Shown here: piece by piece, positions 1 to 12,478 of the stretch
How the letters are laid out: each line of letters opens with the position of its first letter
How positions within the stretch are numbered: position 1 is the first letter of the stretch
Assembly (NCBI GenBank): GCA_022376515.1
Contig: WTXI01000005.1
Coordinates: 1,240,001-1,304,000 of the forward strand
Length of the DNA stretch: 64,000 bases
Direction of reading: 5' to 3'
DNA from: Lactifluus volemus
Lineage: Eukaryota > Basidiomycota > Agaricomycetes > Russulales > Russulaceae
Made by a program: the position numbers and the translations under genes
Notes under the pieces: model-generated
What the model was told of the DNA's origin: nothing
Seen by the model: only the letters and a program-made list of their open reading frames with translations
Databases searched by the model: none

Positions 1-75
1 GGAACAATTTTGGTAACGCCAAACTGAATAGAATATTATTGAGTCCCAGAGGTAAATTCACCACAACTCACGTAC

Positions 76-3000
76 CTCATCGCCCTCAACGCTGAAGTTG
101 AGGTCCAGCGGGCTCGGGTCATTCTCCAGTATCCAGCACAGCGAATTGTAGTACTCGGGGTCAATCCATTCCACATCACGGTAATCCACAGGCTTTCCTA
201 GAATTTGTCGATATAAGCTCCGGGCAAAGTAGGCGTCCAGAAGGCGGCCATCATAGATAGCCTTCCCAATCACGCGACCAACGAACTTGAAGAATGACAA
301 GTGTTCAGGATTGACCCACGAGGCCTTGTTAGGTTGATATGTAAGGCGATCTGCCGCGCACGGTTGGAACAGAGCATTGTTGGGATCGAACATCTGTCTG
401 GCAAGAATTTGGAACCATTCTCGCGTAACGCCGCCTGCGTCTACTCCCTCCTCGTCGTAGAAGCGTACACTGAGTTTGCCGTACTTGATTTGGTCACCGG
501 TCTTGCGTTGCAGCGACTGGAAACTATCTTCGAATACTCGCTGGCGACGCACATTGAGCTGTAAAGTTCCATGGTGATCACGAGAGTGCGGGCGCTTGTG
601 CAATTGCTGGTTGAAGTAGTTCCGTTTGTTATCAAAGTCCAGCACGCGAGGGTTATTGACGAGCAAGGAGAACGACCCACTCATCAACGATGGGTTATTC
701 CGTACCATGACGTTGAGCACTTTGCGGTGCGCATCCGTGAAGCTCACGAAAAGATCTTCCATTGTCTCCCGTGGTGAGGTTGGAGAGCGAGGAGATGCAG
801 AGGCACGCATCATCCGGCTTGGTCCCCCTGATATAGATGCGGAACCAACGTACTTGCAGACCACCATGAGCGCTTCTATAAGAGGGAGAAGCACAGTGGC
901 GATGTGTTCGATCTCGGATCGTTCCTCAATGATGGACAAGCAATCTCCCAGTCGGCGCCACAATGGGGTAAACGGAAAGACTCATATATCCCTTGGATCT
1001 TTTCCAAATCCGTAGTAGGTTGCGGTTCAGGGGATGCCGTTGTTTTGGGTGAGAACATATAATCGATGGTCTTCAGGACCCGTAAGAGCTTGGCTTGGTC
1101 AGAGGCGGGAGAAGAGAATCTGGATGCAACAGATGACGTAAACACGTCGTCACCTGGCCCTTGAAGAGAGTTGGCCAGCTCGTCAAGGTCGTGGTATAAG
1201 CTCTGTCCAAATTCCTGTGCTTTACTACGAAGTTCTTGCGCAACTACGTCGCGCGCATCGGGGATGAATGAGAGATGTTGGATGAGTAGGAGAGTATGAT
1301 GGAAAGGCTTCGCTCCGCAGTCTCCCACTGTCAGTATGTTGACAATGGATCTCAGCGCACCAGCAGGGATTTGGGGAGGATTGATCAGTAACGCCTTTTC
1401 GTCCGGTCCTTCAGGTTGGGAAGGCTCTTTTGGGCTCTCTTGCGATGGCTGTGCTGCTGAGTAGTAATTTCCTTAAGTTGGATTCACCACTGAAGAGCTC
1501 AGACTTACTTGGAGACGAAGGTGTCGGTTCAACTAGAGAACTACGAGGCTCCGAACCGACCTCCTCGGAAGGTTGTATTGGTGGGGCCGTAGTAGTGGGA
1601 CCCTCGGGCTTTTGTGGAACTTTCAGACCCGCAAGTGGGCGTGTTACAGTTTCGAGCAGGCTAACAACCAATTCGAGGACCGACGGTGTCTTCAACAACG
1701 ATTGTCGGTCGAGAAGGGAGAGGAGAAGGACTATGGGATATTGTGTCTGCGCCAATTGTTTCTCTTTTCCCTTGCCTTTCTTGGACGAGTGCCTCCGAAG
1801 TCCAACAGCCATCTCTTGTTCTGTGAGGAAGAAGAGCGACGACGATTCATTTGATGTGACGATGTAGGTCAGGGCTTCAAGGCAGCGCTGGGCAATGAGA
1901 TCGGGAACAACGTCACTCGGCGAGTAGTGAGCAGGAAGAGAACTCAGGTATTCGGGACCTGTCTTCTGCTTTCCAGCAGGACGATGTGTTGGTCCAGGGG
2001 CCTTAGAATTCCTGATGGTCATCTGTGTAAAGCTTCTGTCGATTGCTGCGAGATCACCCGTTCCTTCCTGCAAGATGTTGAGAAGAAAGTTAAAAAGCTC
2101 AGCGCGAGTCTTGGAGTTCTCGCATAAATTGACGAGCGTTTTGTACAGAATGTTCTTTCTCGAGATTTGGGGAAAGAAGAGTAAACGGACCAGGACGGCT
2201 ACCCCGCTTTTATCGAGAAGTTGTAGCGCGTCACGAGGGCTTGGGGTTTGCGAGTGATCGTTGTGGCAGGAGCTCCCTGTGTCCGAGGTCCTGCGCTAGT
2301 CCGAGGAGGTTGGCGGGGGATCCTCTCGCGCAGTGCGCCTGCTTCAGCGATGATGTGTGAGGAAGAGTCTGAATGAAGCCTTCGTCTTGGTCCATCAAAA
2401 CATCTTGTCTGAGTTGGGGATCGAGGCTGGCAATGATGCTGGCAGGGTCCATATCAACTGATGCAGCCGCAGCACCGGAAGATGCTGTAGCCCTCTCTTC
2501 TGCGCGTCGCCGGGCCTGCTCAATTTGCTCCTGATGTAGGATTTCAGCCCGAATTTCGGGCGGAAGGGCGTCGAGGAATTCTGCGCTGATCTGGGAGTCT
2601 GGAGGACGCTCCATTCTTGCCGCTTGCTGGTCCCGGATATGTTGATTGACAACCTCTTCCCGCATTTCGTCAGGTAGAGCCTCGAGGAAAGTAGGGTCAA
2701 TCCCAGTGTCTGTGATGTCGACGGGATTGCCATGAATCATGACAGTGATACGCTCCGGTCTAGTTGCTGGACCTGGTTCTCCGGGTCCCTCTTGAACGGC
2801 CGTTGTATCTGGTGTTTCATCGTCGTCCATCGAGTCTTGCTCATTCGCGGATGGCGATTCGGTAGCGGCGTCAAGCATTTCCGTATCTGCTTCTGTTGGG
2901 GCTGGTGGTACGGATGAGTCAGAACTGCTCACAGCTTCAATTGCTGGAGCTGAAGACGAAGTAGCCGTGGGAATTGGGATCTGGGTGGTATCCTCAGGTG

Positions 3001-6000
3001 TCTGTTTCGTGGCTTCATCTGCCTGTGCTGCTGCCTCCCTCCGCTGAGCAGTTTCCCTCTCCGCAGCTTCTTTAGCTTCTTTAGCTGCCTTGGCCTTCTC
3101 GACAGCGGCAGGAAGTAGTGCTAGTACCACGTGGTTGGCTAATTTGGCAGAGCGCTCGGAAGCAAACTTCCCATGCAGGACTTTGGCTTCTTCACTCCAT
3201 CGTTGCATGGTGGGAAGAGGATCAAAATCACGACTTTCTTGTCGGAGCGGCGCTGAACGCGGGGACTGATCGATACGCAAAGCAGCAGATACAGCCCCCC
3301 TGCGCGGAAGCAAGTTTCGATCAAGGTTAACGAGAGTCCCTGGGGGCACATCCAGGCGGATGGTATCAGTCATTCCACCGGGTCGCGGATTAACGATGTG
3401 CTGAAAAAGCTGTACTGCTCCACCACCGATGATGTCCTCAATTGCTTGGAGAAGATCTTGATGTCCACCAGTAGCCAGAATGCGTTGCGAGCGACGTCCA
3501 GCACGGCCAATGTCTGGTATGTGACGTCCTGAATTTCCGGGAGCCTCGAGGAGTAGTGGGTGAGTTGTCGCGTCCGCAGAACTGGTAGGACCCCGGTTAC
3601 GACCGAGAATTCCCATGTCGTCATCTAATTGCATTATCAGATAATATCTCTTGACTATGGAGGCTGCAAACCTTCGACACGACCTCTACGGGTTCGCGAA
3701 CCCCCGGAGATGATGAAACCACCATCGTGGGCCTCAATGAAGCCGGGGAAGCCATCCGTAACAGCTTCATTGAACCCTAGAACGTCTCCAATACTTGGGC
3801 CGTCGTCCGGAGGCTCGAAACCCAGTTCACCTTCGAGCCTGCCTTACACGTCAGAAATAACTAGGAATCAGAGGGGAATATGACCCGTACTCGTCGTCTG
3901 ATTCTAGATCGGCTTCTGCTTCTTCAGTGTCCTGGTGGTAAATGGGTACTAGACACGTTTGGTCAATGTTTGGTCAATGTTAGGTGGAGTCAAGGGGTGA
4001 TGACCCACCGGCAATCTCATCGTCGCCTTCTTCACCGTCAACATCTGGGGCGCCATCCTCGATGCCAACACCCTAAAATCCCTAGGTGTGAACGATTCTA
4101 TCCTGAATGGGAAGCCATCTCCGTACCTCCCACACGCCATCCACATCAACATCTGGATCGACTTGACCATCGGCCTCGGGAGGTCTATTTTCTTCATCTT
4201 CCTCCAACAGATCTTCATCCTCATCCTCGTCGTGCCAGTCATCTTCCTCTGAGTCTCCCTCTTCATCGTCCGGATCCTCCTGCTCTTCTTCATCCTCATC
4301 AGTCGCTGAGGTGCCCTCACTGCCGGTCTCCTCGCCGAAGTCCATTTCGACATCCTCGTCTTCGTCGCCGTGGTCACCATCCATGCCATCTTCAGCAGAT
4401 AATTGCTCTTCCATCTCCTGTAGGTGAAATGTCAGCCCTCGTGAAATAGCATGCATGAAGACGTATGCCAACCCCTCCGAACCTGTAATGGAAATGAGTG
4501 TCGACCACAGAACCATGGACCTGCAGACTTACATGCCAAGCGAGGAATTGCGATAAAGGTCTGGAGTCACTTCACGAGCGGTATCTTGACCGTCTTCCAC
4601 GTTATCTTCATCGGGAAGGCTCTCCTGGTCCATTTCATCTTTCGATTCTTCCGGGCCCTTCGTTCTATCCGACGCGCGGCTCATCTTGATAGCAATCTTG
4701 GACCTGCAAAATCCTTGAGCGAAGTCTGATTGGTTGTGGAGAGATACTCACAGGAGCTCGAGCGGTTTTAGCATTGCTGCCACAACTACACGAACGTTAG
4801 GATAGTTCAAGTCCACTTCTGCCAGAGCGTTGGTGAGAGTCGAAACAAAATTCTTCTCTAGCATGATCTTCGCGATATGGGTAGGCGTTTCTTCGTGAGG
4901 TTTACGAAGCCCGGGGCTGAACCGAACCGTTAGGAGGCGATAACAAAGATCTGCCAAGGCAAGAAGCCGGCCATAGCGGGCATCCAGAGACTCCGATGGG
5001 GATGGATCTTTGATGGCGCGACTGACAGCCTCCAAGACCGTCTTTCGAACTGCGATGAGTTCTGGCGATACGTCTTTATTTGGTTGAGAGGAGGAAGTGT
5101 CGACACAGAGCGCTACGACCAAAGACATAGCCCAATTGCAAAGCGGGACATTATTCCTGGCGTCGATACTGGGATCTGGTTCAATGGTTCGAAAAGTGAC
5201 GAGGTCTGACAGGACGAAGTGTAGAGCAGCGAGGCGAGCTTTCGAGGTATCCTTGGACGTAGACGGTGCACTAGAGTGCTTGTGGGGAGAATACGAGATA
5301 AATGCTGATTTGCACGCGTCATATGAGAACATGAGTTCTGTGAGAGTCTGCATCAGGAAGCCCGAATAGTAATGATCTGGTTTCGGGTCTTGAGCTTCAT
5401 TAGGGTCTTCCTTTCGGGTTGGGCTTGTTGTTTCACTTCACCCTCTACAAGCGTGTCAGGAGACGTCGATTCCGGGTTTGATACCCCTTCCGATTGCCGA
5501 GGGGTCGACCTCACGGACACCATCAATTCACCTATGAGGAAGTGAACGACGGCCTCCAGATATTCGGGTGGGGAAGGCAGCGTGTGAGCTGTGACTTCAG
5601 CCTGACTAGTTGTAGGGTTTTTGATATCCTTTCCAGTCTCCCCGGGTGAAAGATTGTCCTCTTGATGGCCGGAGTCGTTAGGAATGATTTGGCTTAGGTA
5701 CGCAAAAGGTCGCTCAAGCTGGGCAAGAGACTTCGTGACATCGATAAATGCTTTAGGATCACGAAGTGCCATCGTGTTGCATGCACGAACATAGCTGGCT
5801 GCATCCCCTGTCCGAGTACGTGGGTGCGAGAGAAAGCGCTGTACCTCCTCACGCATGATAAGTCGCACCACTGCGGGATCCTCTACGATATGGCGGAGAA
5901 TGATGGAGATGTAAGACTGACTACCTGCCACACCTCCGGAGGACGACTTGAGACTTTTAAAAAGTAGTGAGACCCGTCTGATTTCACAAATTGCATTGCT

Positions 6001-9000
6001 AGATCGTGGTCACGAGTCATGAATACGAGAAGACGCAAGGACGCAAGTAGCTCGTCTCGAGGAAGGCCGACCAAAGCAAGTAGGCGGAGGGAGAAGTCAA
6101 ATAACACGGTCTTGGCTTCAGCATATAGTGGACCCGTCAAAATCTCCTGGTCGATGATGGGTTCACCTTCTTTTGGCAAAGTGATGGTACGAGGATCTTC
6201 CGACAGACTTAACAGAGCTTCAGCTACCAACATCAGAGCTGCGAGCCACTTGGGAATCGTTTGTTGCTTTGCCACTGAATCAATGGGAATCGATAGTAGA
6301 AGGGTCAACACAACCTCCATGAAGGCTTGTTCGTCGCCTGTAACGATGGAAGCAAATGAAGCAGGTGCTTCATTCAGGACCAGAGCGAGCAAACGACACC
6401 GAACGGCAAGAGGCTCTTCTCGGCTGTCTTGGGAGCTTGTTGTGAAGGCCTGGATGTCATCAACAAGGAGACGGACGGATGATCGCTGGTAGCCATCCGC
6501 TCGACCAACGAACGCATTGTGGACATCGAAAATGAGCTCAGGGTGCTCATCGACAAGACGGAGGGCCAAACGTCCAACTTCTGACTTCAGTGGTTCTCTC
6601 ATGGAATTCAGTTCGTTGCGCCATTCTTCAGTACTCTTCCCGGGCGGTCTGGTGTCAGCTTCAACGTCCTGTGAGTCTCCTTCTCCTTGGCCTGACGTAG
6701 CGGGGTCATCTTCCGCTGGCGGTGAACCAGGCGCCGCTTGGCCGGACGTAGCGGGATCATCTTGCGCTGGCGGTGAACCAGACGAGGGGGCATCTGGGGG
6801 CGTGGCGGGTGTATCTCCTGTTGGTTCATCACTTCCCCCCGGTTCCTGCGGTTGAGGGGGGAGCGGCTCAGGGTCACTCTGGAAGCGGAACGGGTTACTT
6901 AATAATAGCTCCGTGGCAGCGTTGACATTGTTGTGAGTTCGTATAAGCGCATGCTCAGCTCCGGAACGCGGAAAGCCCATGTCAGTCAGCTGTCGAACGC
7001 GATTCTCGTCCGCAAGCGTAACGCGGAAGAGGGAAGGGCCTCCCATAGAGAGAGAGCTGGCACCTGGAGGTGGATGAGGGGTGATATCAGGGCTTTCTTC
7101 CCCTTCCCCGTTGAGAATCTCCAGAACAACCTGCACCACAGACTTGATCAAACTTTGTGGAGAGGAGACTAACCACGGCGCTTCCCAGAGTTCCCGGACG
7201 ATTGGAAGAACTGCCAGCCTAGTTTTTACCAAGAAGTTATGAGGTTCGAAATAATCGGGGTCTGTGTCCTTCTTGTCACGCGTAAAGAGAAGGATCGTTT
7301 GGCTGGACTCGAAAATGGCCTTCGATGAGATCAAGGAAAGAAGAAGATGCAGAGCGACTTTGACCCCGCCATATGCGTGTCCCAAAGCTTGGTTGGCGGC
7401 TTCTGTACGATCGTCGGCCTTTGTCAGAGAGTGCTCAACAATGGTGCGCAGGAAGTTGCGACAGATGACCACAATGGCATCCAGACCTCCCTTGCGATAG
7501 AAGGAGTCAAACAAGACAGTGTGCAAGGTGCTTTGAGCAGTTCGCTCTATGCTAGATGTCACATATTGTCAACGCGGTGGATATGAGTCATGGCTTACCG
7601 TCAACCATCAGGGTCGTTACAAGAGTGAGTAATGAAGTGTAGCAAGAGCTGATAGACAGTGAATCTGTGGGATCCTCTGCTGAACTTTAGCTTCGTTAGG
7701 TGGGAGAAAACGATCGTATTCACCAGCCTCCATAGGTTCCAGGTGCTTGAGCAACACATCGGCGACACTAGATGCTGACTCTATAATCTGTTGCTTCTGC
7801 GCTGTGTCTGGATTGCGACGTGTTGAGAACAGTTTCACAATAGCTAGAAATAATTTGAGGTTAGCACTATAGATATTGTTGCTGTGGCGATGCATTACAT
7901 TGGAAGAACGGAGACATCGCTCCCGGGATCTGATTGGCAAGATGTCTTAAGGCTTTAGCATTCTCTTCGCGCGGATCGCTGTCGCGGGTGCTCTCTTGTC
8001 CGGGAACTTCCGTTGGTGTAGCTATCGTAGACGACATATTGGCACCATTAGCAGCAATAGCAGGCTCACTTGAAGGAGGTTGTCCAGGTAACTGCAGGGA
8101 AGATAATAATGAGCTTTCTTCGGCCTCGGTCTCTTTTTCGGGTACCTCAGCCTTCAAAAGGATATTCTCCCAGATACAAGCTTTGTGTAAGAGACCAAGG
8201 TCAGGCAGAATCTCGGAAGCACCTGTACCCATGAGAGTCTGGAGTAGCCCCCCGGCGGAACGACCATGAGCATATCCCGCAGTAGCGTAAATGTCAGAGA
8301 GTAGTATCACTCGAACGAGCAAGGTAATGAGACTGCGGAAGGTTCGATTGGCGTCGGCATGGGTTTGTCCTATAAAAAGCGGCTCAGATTTAAAATAAAA
8401 TAAATCGGCATTCGTTGTTACGGTACCTGCTAAATCGAGTAGCTCAACAAATTTCGACCTCCTGCTCAGGGAACCCCAAAATGCGGAAGTTTCTTGTAAT
8501 GATTCTTTTACCCAGGATGTCAGGGAGTTCATGGTCGGGTTGGGTGCTGCATCGAACATGGTGCGAATGACCTGAACCAGTGAATCCGACGCTACACTGC
8601 CGCCAAAGTCATACGGTATGCAAGGAAGTGCAGTGAGTCGCCCTAGCAACACGAGGCCGTCTGAATTGGAAATGAAGTCCTTGCAATGAGCAGTGTGCTG
8701 AAAAAGCCCTTCCAAAAACTTAAAAATCGCAATTTTAGGTTTTGAGATCACAGTAAGGTTGGAAACTTACTCACCCTGCATATCACGTCGAGGTACGAGA
8801 CAATGATGTTCTCGTGCGACCTCCCAATAGTACTTTCATCGAGGACATCATCGGCAAGCAAGACGACAGGGGCATTCAGCCTGCCCGTAGACTCAGAGGC
8901 ATCTTCGTCGATCGGCACAGCATCAGAGGACCGCATCAGGACATCGTCATCGGCAATTGTCTGAGCCGTTGGCGCAGAATTTCGCACGAGTCCATACCAG

Positions 9001-11442
9001 GACTCCGTACTTTCGGGAGGGATGAATGTATTCCCAAGGTCCTCAATCTTGCTTAATGTCGACTTGATCGCGTCAAACACTGCAGGCTTTAACGATGGGT
9101 GGTGGCGAATAAGCTCATCAACAGCCGACCCGATGAGAACCGCGTTCTCTTTATCCTGAAGAACGCGTTGATGGCGCTCCGAGGTAAAGATTGAAAACAA
9201 GCAGGGGATGATGGTAGGCCGCGCAGTGAGCTGATCTTGGCCGGCTTGATTGAGACATAGGGCCCGATTGCGTTGGGAATGGCTTGGATCACCTGGACGC
9301 ACGTTATCCACGAGCGAGCGGGAACGGGTTGTTCACATACCTCAATAACAGGTTCTAATCCGGCCTCAACAGCCCTGTAGAACGCCTCTGGGACACCCGC
9401 TTCCTGAATAACAGCCAAGGACGTTGGCTCGTTGTGTACGAACGTGGCCAAGATGTTTATGGCTGATTAACCTTTAATTTACAGAGACGACACCAACAGG
9501 GTGAAGACCATACCAATCGGGAGGACATTAGGCCCAAAGAGGCTGCGATGTTCGATGATCTTCTTGATAGACTTTAGCAGCGACGAATCGATAAGGCCAC
9601 GAAGGCCCTCGGCAGTCCCGGATGACTGCATCATGCGATGCATGGAGCGTAGAATATGCTTCAATGCCGCCGCTCGCACGACAGGTAGTTGACCTACTAG
9701 ATATTGGACGGTTGCATCACTTTCATACGACGTGTGCTTACCATACGATCTGGGAATATCGTTCGGATGTTCCTGCTGGCCTAGTGTACTGATGTCCTCA
9801 TCCACTTCGTACTAGGGTGGTAATCAACACAAAGCATATGGGGATTTAGGAGGTAGCATACTTCAATCCTGTCGACGAGAACCTCAACTCCACGATTATT
9901 GCAAAATAGCTGAAACGCGTTGCCGAAACCATAAAGAACATTGTCCACTAGTTGCATGGTTTTCGACACCACCGCAAGGCGGTGTGGCAGACGATTCTCA
10001 ATGATTTGGATGAGTAGGGGAATGAGACCCGCGCCGACAATCATGTTTCCACCCGCGGCATGTGACGCAAGGAAGGTTACAAAGGATAGAAGGGCTTCTA
10101 CAAAGGAATGGGGGAGAGTTGAATCTGGGATGGCAACCTCGGCCACGGTCTTGCGGAGCAACGCCATCAACGTGCCGTGGTTCACGCCTGCGTTAACTGC
10201 GGCCAAGACATCTTGCACTTTCGAACGATACCTCGCCATGGCATCCAGTGTAGCCACGGCAGCAGTTTGTACCGCGATTGGGACATTCCTGTCGAGGGTG
10301 AGAAGTTCAGCCACATGTGGGATGAGGTCAGGCTCATATAGGAAGAGCGCAGAAGTCGTCTGCGTTTCCGGATGCGTGTGCACGAAGATGGCAGTAGCCA
10401 AGAGGCGGGCGACGACGAGCTTCTCACGGTCTTCCTCTTTTCCGGGAAGGAGCGCTTGGGCTGAACGGATACGGCACAGAAGCTCAAACTTCTCATCTTC
10501 TGGCACATTATAAGTATCAATGCAATCTCCAAGGATATCCATAGGTCCCTTAGAGCTAAGTGTCTGAGTGTCGAAGTAAAGAGTAATGGCCCCTGCGGGC
10601 TGAGAAGGAGATGCGGTTGAAATGGGGCTGAGAGGCGTTGAGGAGAAGGCTGAGAATTTTCAGCAGGAGATGGATCGACTTCCATCTCATTGGTTCTATC
10701 TTTGACCTTCTTTGTCTTCCCGGTATTGTAGAATTTGAATTGCACTTCTCGAGCCTCGGTGGGAAGTGCCCCAAGCACTGGGGTGCCTTGATCTGTTACA
10801 AGGTCGACGAGGCTAACATCATATTCGCGCAAGTTTGACCAGCGCTTGCCCAGCGATTGGAGGCGATGAGTGGAGATGTTAATGCACGTGAGACAGCAGG
10901 CTGGGCAGAATACTGTTGAGCAGGACGTAGTAAGAGGTTTAATGCGAGAACAAGGATGTCGAGATCGGAGGTAAACAAAAGACTATTGATGCGCTGAGGC
11001 AAAGTGAACACAAATAACTCAGAATAGGAGAACATGAGCGCGCACGTCATACGAAGCATAAGTCTTTCGATTCGTAGAGTTCTCCAACAGCAGGCGTTCG
11101 AAGCGCAAGATCTCGGAAACGGTCTTTTTCGTCATTGGCGTGAATACGTTGACTTGAAGCTTGTCGATGTCGTAGTCTTGGATAACCTCCTCCAAGATTG
11201 CGTCAAATTTGTTCAATACCTTGATCCAAGCATTCAAGTCAGATCGTGGCCACTTCCATGAGTCAATTTGTCCCAAAAAATCGTGTAGGTCGTCGTTAGG
11301 AGTTTCTGAAACCTTGTTTATGAGCTCCGCCACCTGGGGGAGCTGTGGACACGCGCACAAAATTAAGATAAGGCGTTGACGACTTAACCCACGATGTACT
11401 TACCGGCGGCAGCGCCCGTTTGGATCTGTGAAGGATCTTCAT
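76..11442 (-). CDS. TOM1: HECT-type E3 ubiquitin ligase, TOM1/HUWE1 family (3' end outside window)
   Basis: Giant ubiquitin ligase that transfers ubiquitin from an E2 to nuclear and ribosome-related substrates (family knowledge). Seen: a 13-codon first exon (MKILHRSKRALPP, 11404-11442) with a gtaagt donor, then LPQVAELINKV from 11342, the usual N-terminus. Armadillo-like DUF908/DUF913 sequence follows over about 11.3-7.6 kb. A UBA domain lies near 7.0 kb (LTDMGFPRSGAEHAL), an Asp/Glu-rich stretch at 4.1-4.4 kb, DUF4414 repeats near 2.5-2.75 kb (FLEALPDEMREEV, FLDALPPEIRAEIL), and the HECT N-lobe at 76-560 (EEGVDAGGVTREWF). The last visible exon ends at 76 with a gtacgt donor, so the catalytic cysteine lies beyond the left edge. 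Frame breaks near 2241, 2360, 5362, 5953, 9261, 10612 and 10880 each restore conserved sequence after a one-base shift and look like assembly indels. Confidence 0.95.
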
Positions 11443-11670
11443 AGTTATGACCGTAGTCAGGAGTGACAAGTGATGATGTCAACTCGGACAGTGCGATGAC
11501 CGTTGGAGTGTGAGTGTGAATGGGCAAACAGAGGACGCAATTGCGAGATTTAGGATGACGCGTAGACAATGTTTAACAAATTTGGAAACTCTTTCTCGGA
11601 GTCACGAGCTGTCAGGTCACAAGACGATGACGCGCATCGACGCGCCCCTTCCTCCTTTCTGCCCAACCAT
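11443..11670. promoter_or_regulatory. Divergent promoter region between TOM1 and SUB1
   Basis: About 230 bp separate the two outward-facing start codons, so both genes must be driven from this stretch. I see no convincing TATA box. The SUB1 start is itself uncertain, which makes the right border approximate. Confidence 0.4.
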
Positions 11671-12301
11671 ATGCAACAAAGACGCGAAAGCAGCTCTAAA
11701 CGCTCCTCAATGGTGCTATTTTACCTCCCTATTGGTGTGCTCGTTTTTATTCACGTACACTTTATTTCAGAAATCCAGTAAACGTAAATCCATGGAACAT
11801 AGCGTAGCAGATGAAGGGCCCTCATCGGAGACAGAACAACCTGTTTCACAGTCACCGAAGACTGTGAAAAAGGTTCGCGATTGCATCCACTTTATGCATG
11901 AATTCGAATGAAATCTCCATGGTAGCCAAGAATTGCCTCACCGGATGATAATGCGAACAAGGATTCGGACAATACTTCAACAAAGTTGCAGGTGAACGGC
12001 GAAGGAGACAAGTATGTGGATCTAGGGAATAAGCGGCGCATCACGGTTCGAAGCTTCAAAGGTAGCCTGCTCTTCTTTCTTGTCTGCGGGTTGGTGATTG
12101 CTCACCTCGCGAAAGGGAAAACTCTAGTTGATATAAGAGAATATTATGGAGCCGAGGATGACGAGAAGCCCGGAAAAAAAGGCATTTCGTTGACAGTGGA
12201 ACAGGTGAGACGATGGTCCACTATCATTTCGTTGACTGAGAGCCATTTGGACAGTGGAAAGCCTTGTGCAAGCGTCGACGACCATCAATAGCCTCCTTTA
12301 G
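11671..12301 (+). CDS. SUB1: Transcriptional coactivator SUB1 / p15 (PC4)
   Basis: Single-stranded-DNA-binding coactivator of RNA polymerase II (family knowledge). Seen: a Ser/Lys-rich N-terminus (KSSKRKS, EGPSSETEQPVSQSPK), then the PC4 fold (VDLGNKRRITVRSFKGKTLV, DIREYYGAEDDEKPGKKGIS). Introns lie after TVKK (phase 0), inside K-G of RSFKG, and after LTVEQ. The start at 11671 needs a weak gtgcta donor to join the KSSKRKS exon in frame, so it is tentative. After the last acceptor the frame begins QWKALC. The expected family tail (SLVQASTTINSLL, stop at 12299-12301) lies one base over, so a base appears to be missing near 12256 (TGGAAA for TGGGAAA). As read literally the tail would be an unrelated 70-residue extension. 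Confidence 0.85.
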
Positions 12302-12478
12302 CCTCCAGAGAACCACGCACGTCCTACTTTCGCGATTCCTTGTTTATAGTGTCTCCGGGCGACATTCCGACATATTACTAGATAGGCTCGAGCCGTACCA
12401 GGACTCTGCCCACTCGATGTCTATCCCTTCTATATTAATATATTTTTGTGATATCTTTGCAACATGCCGAGCGTTAGA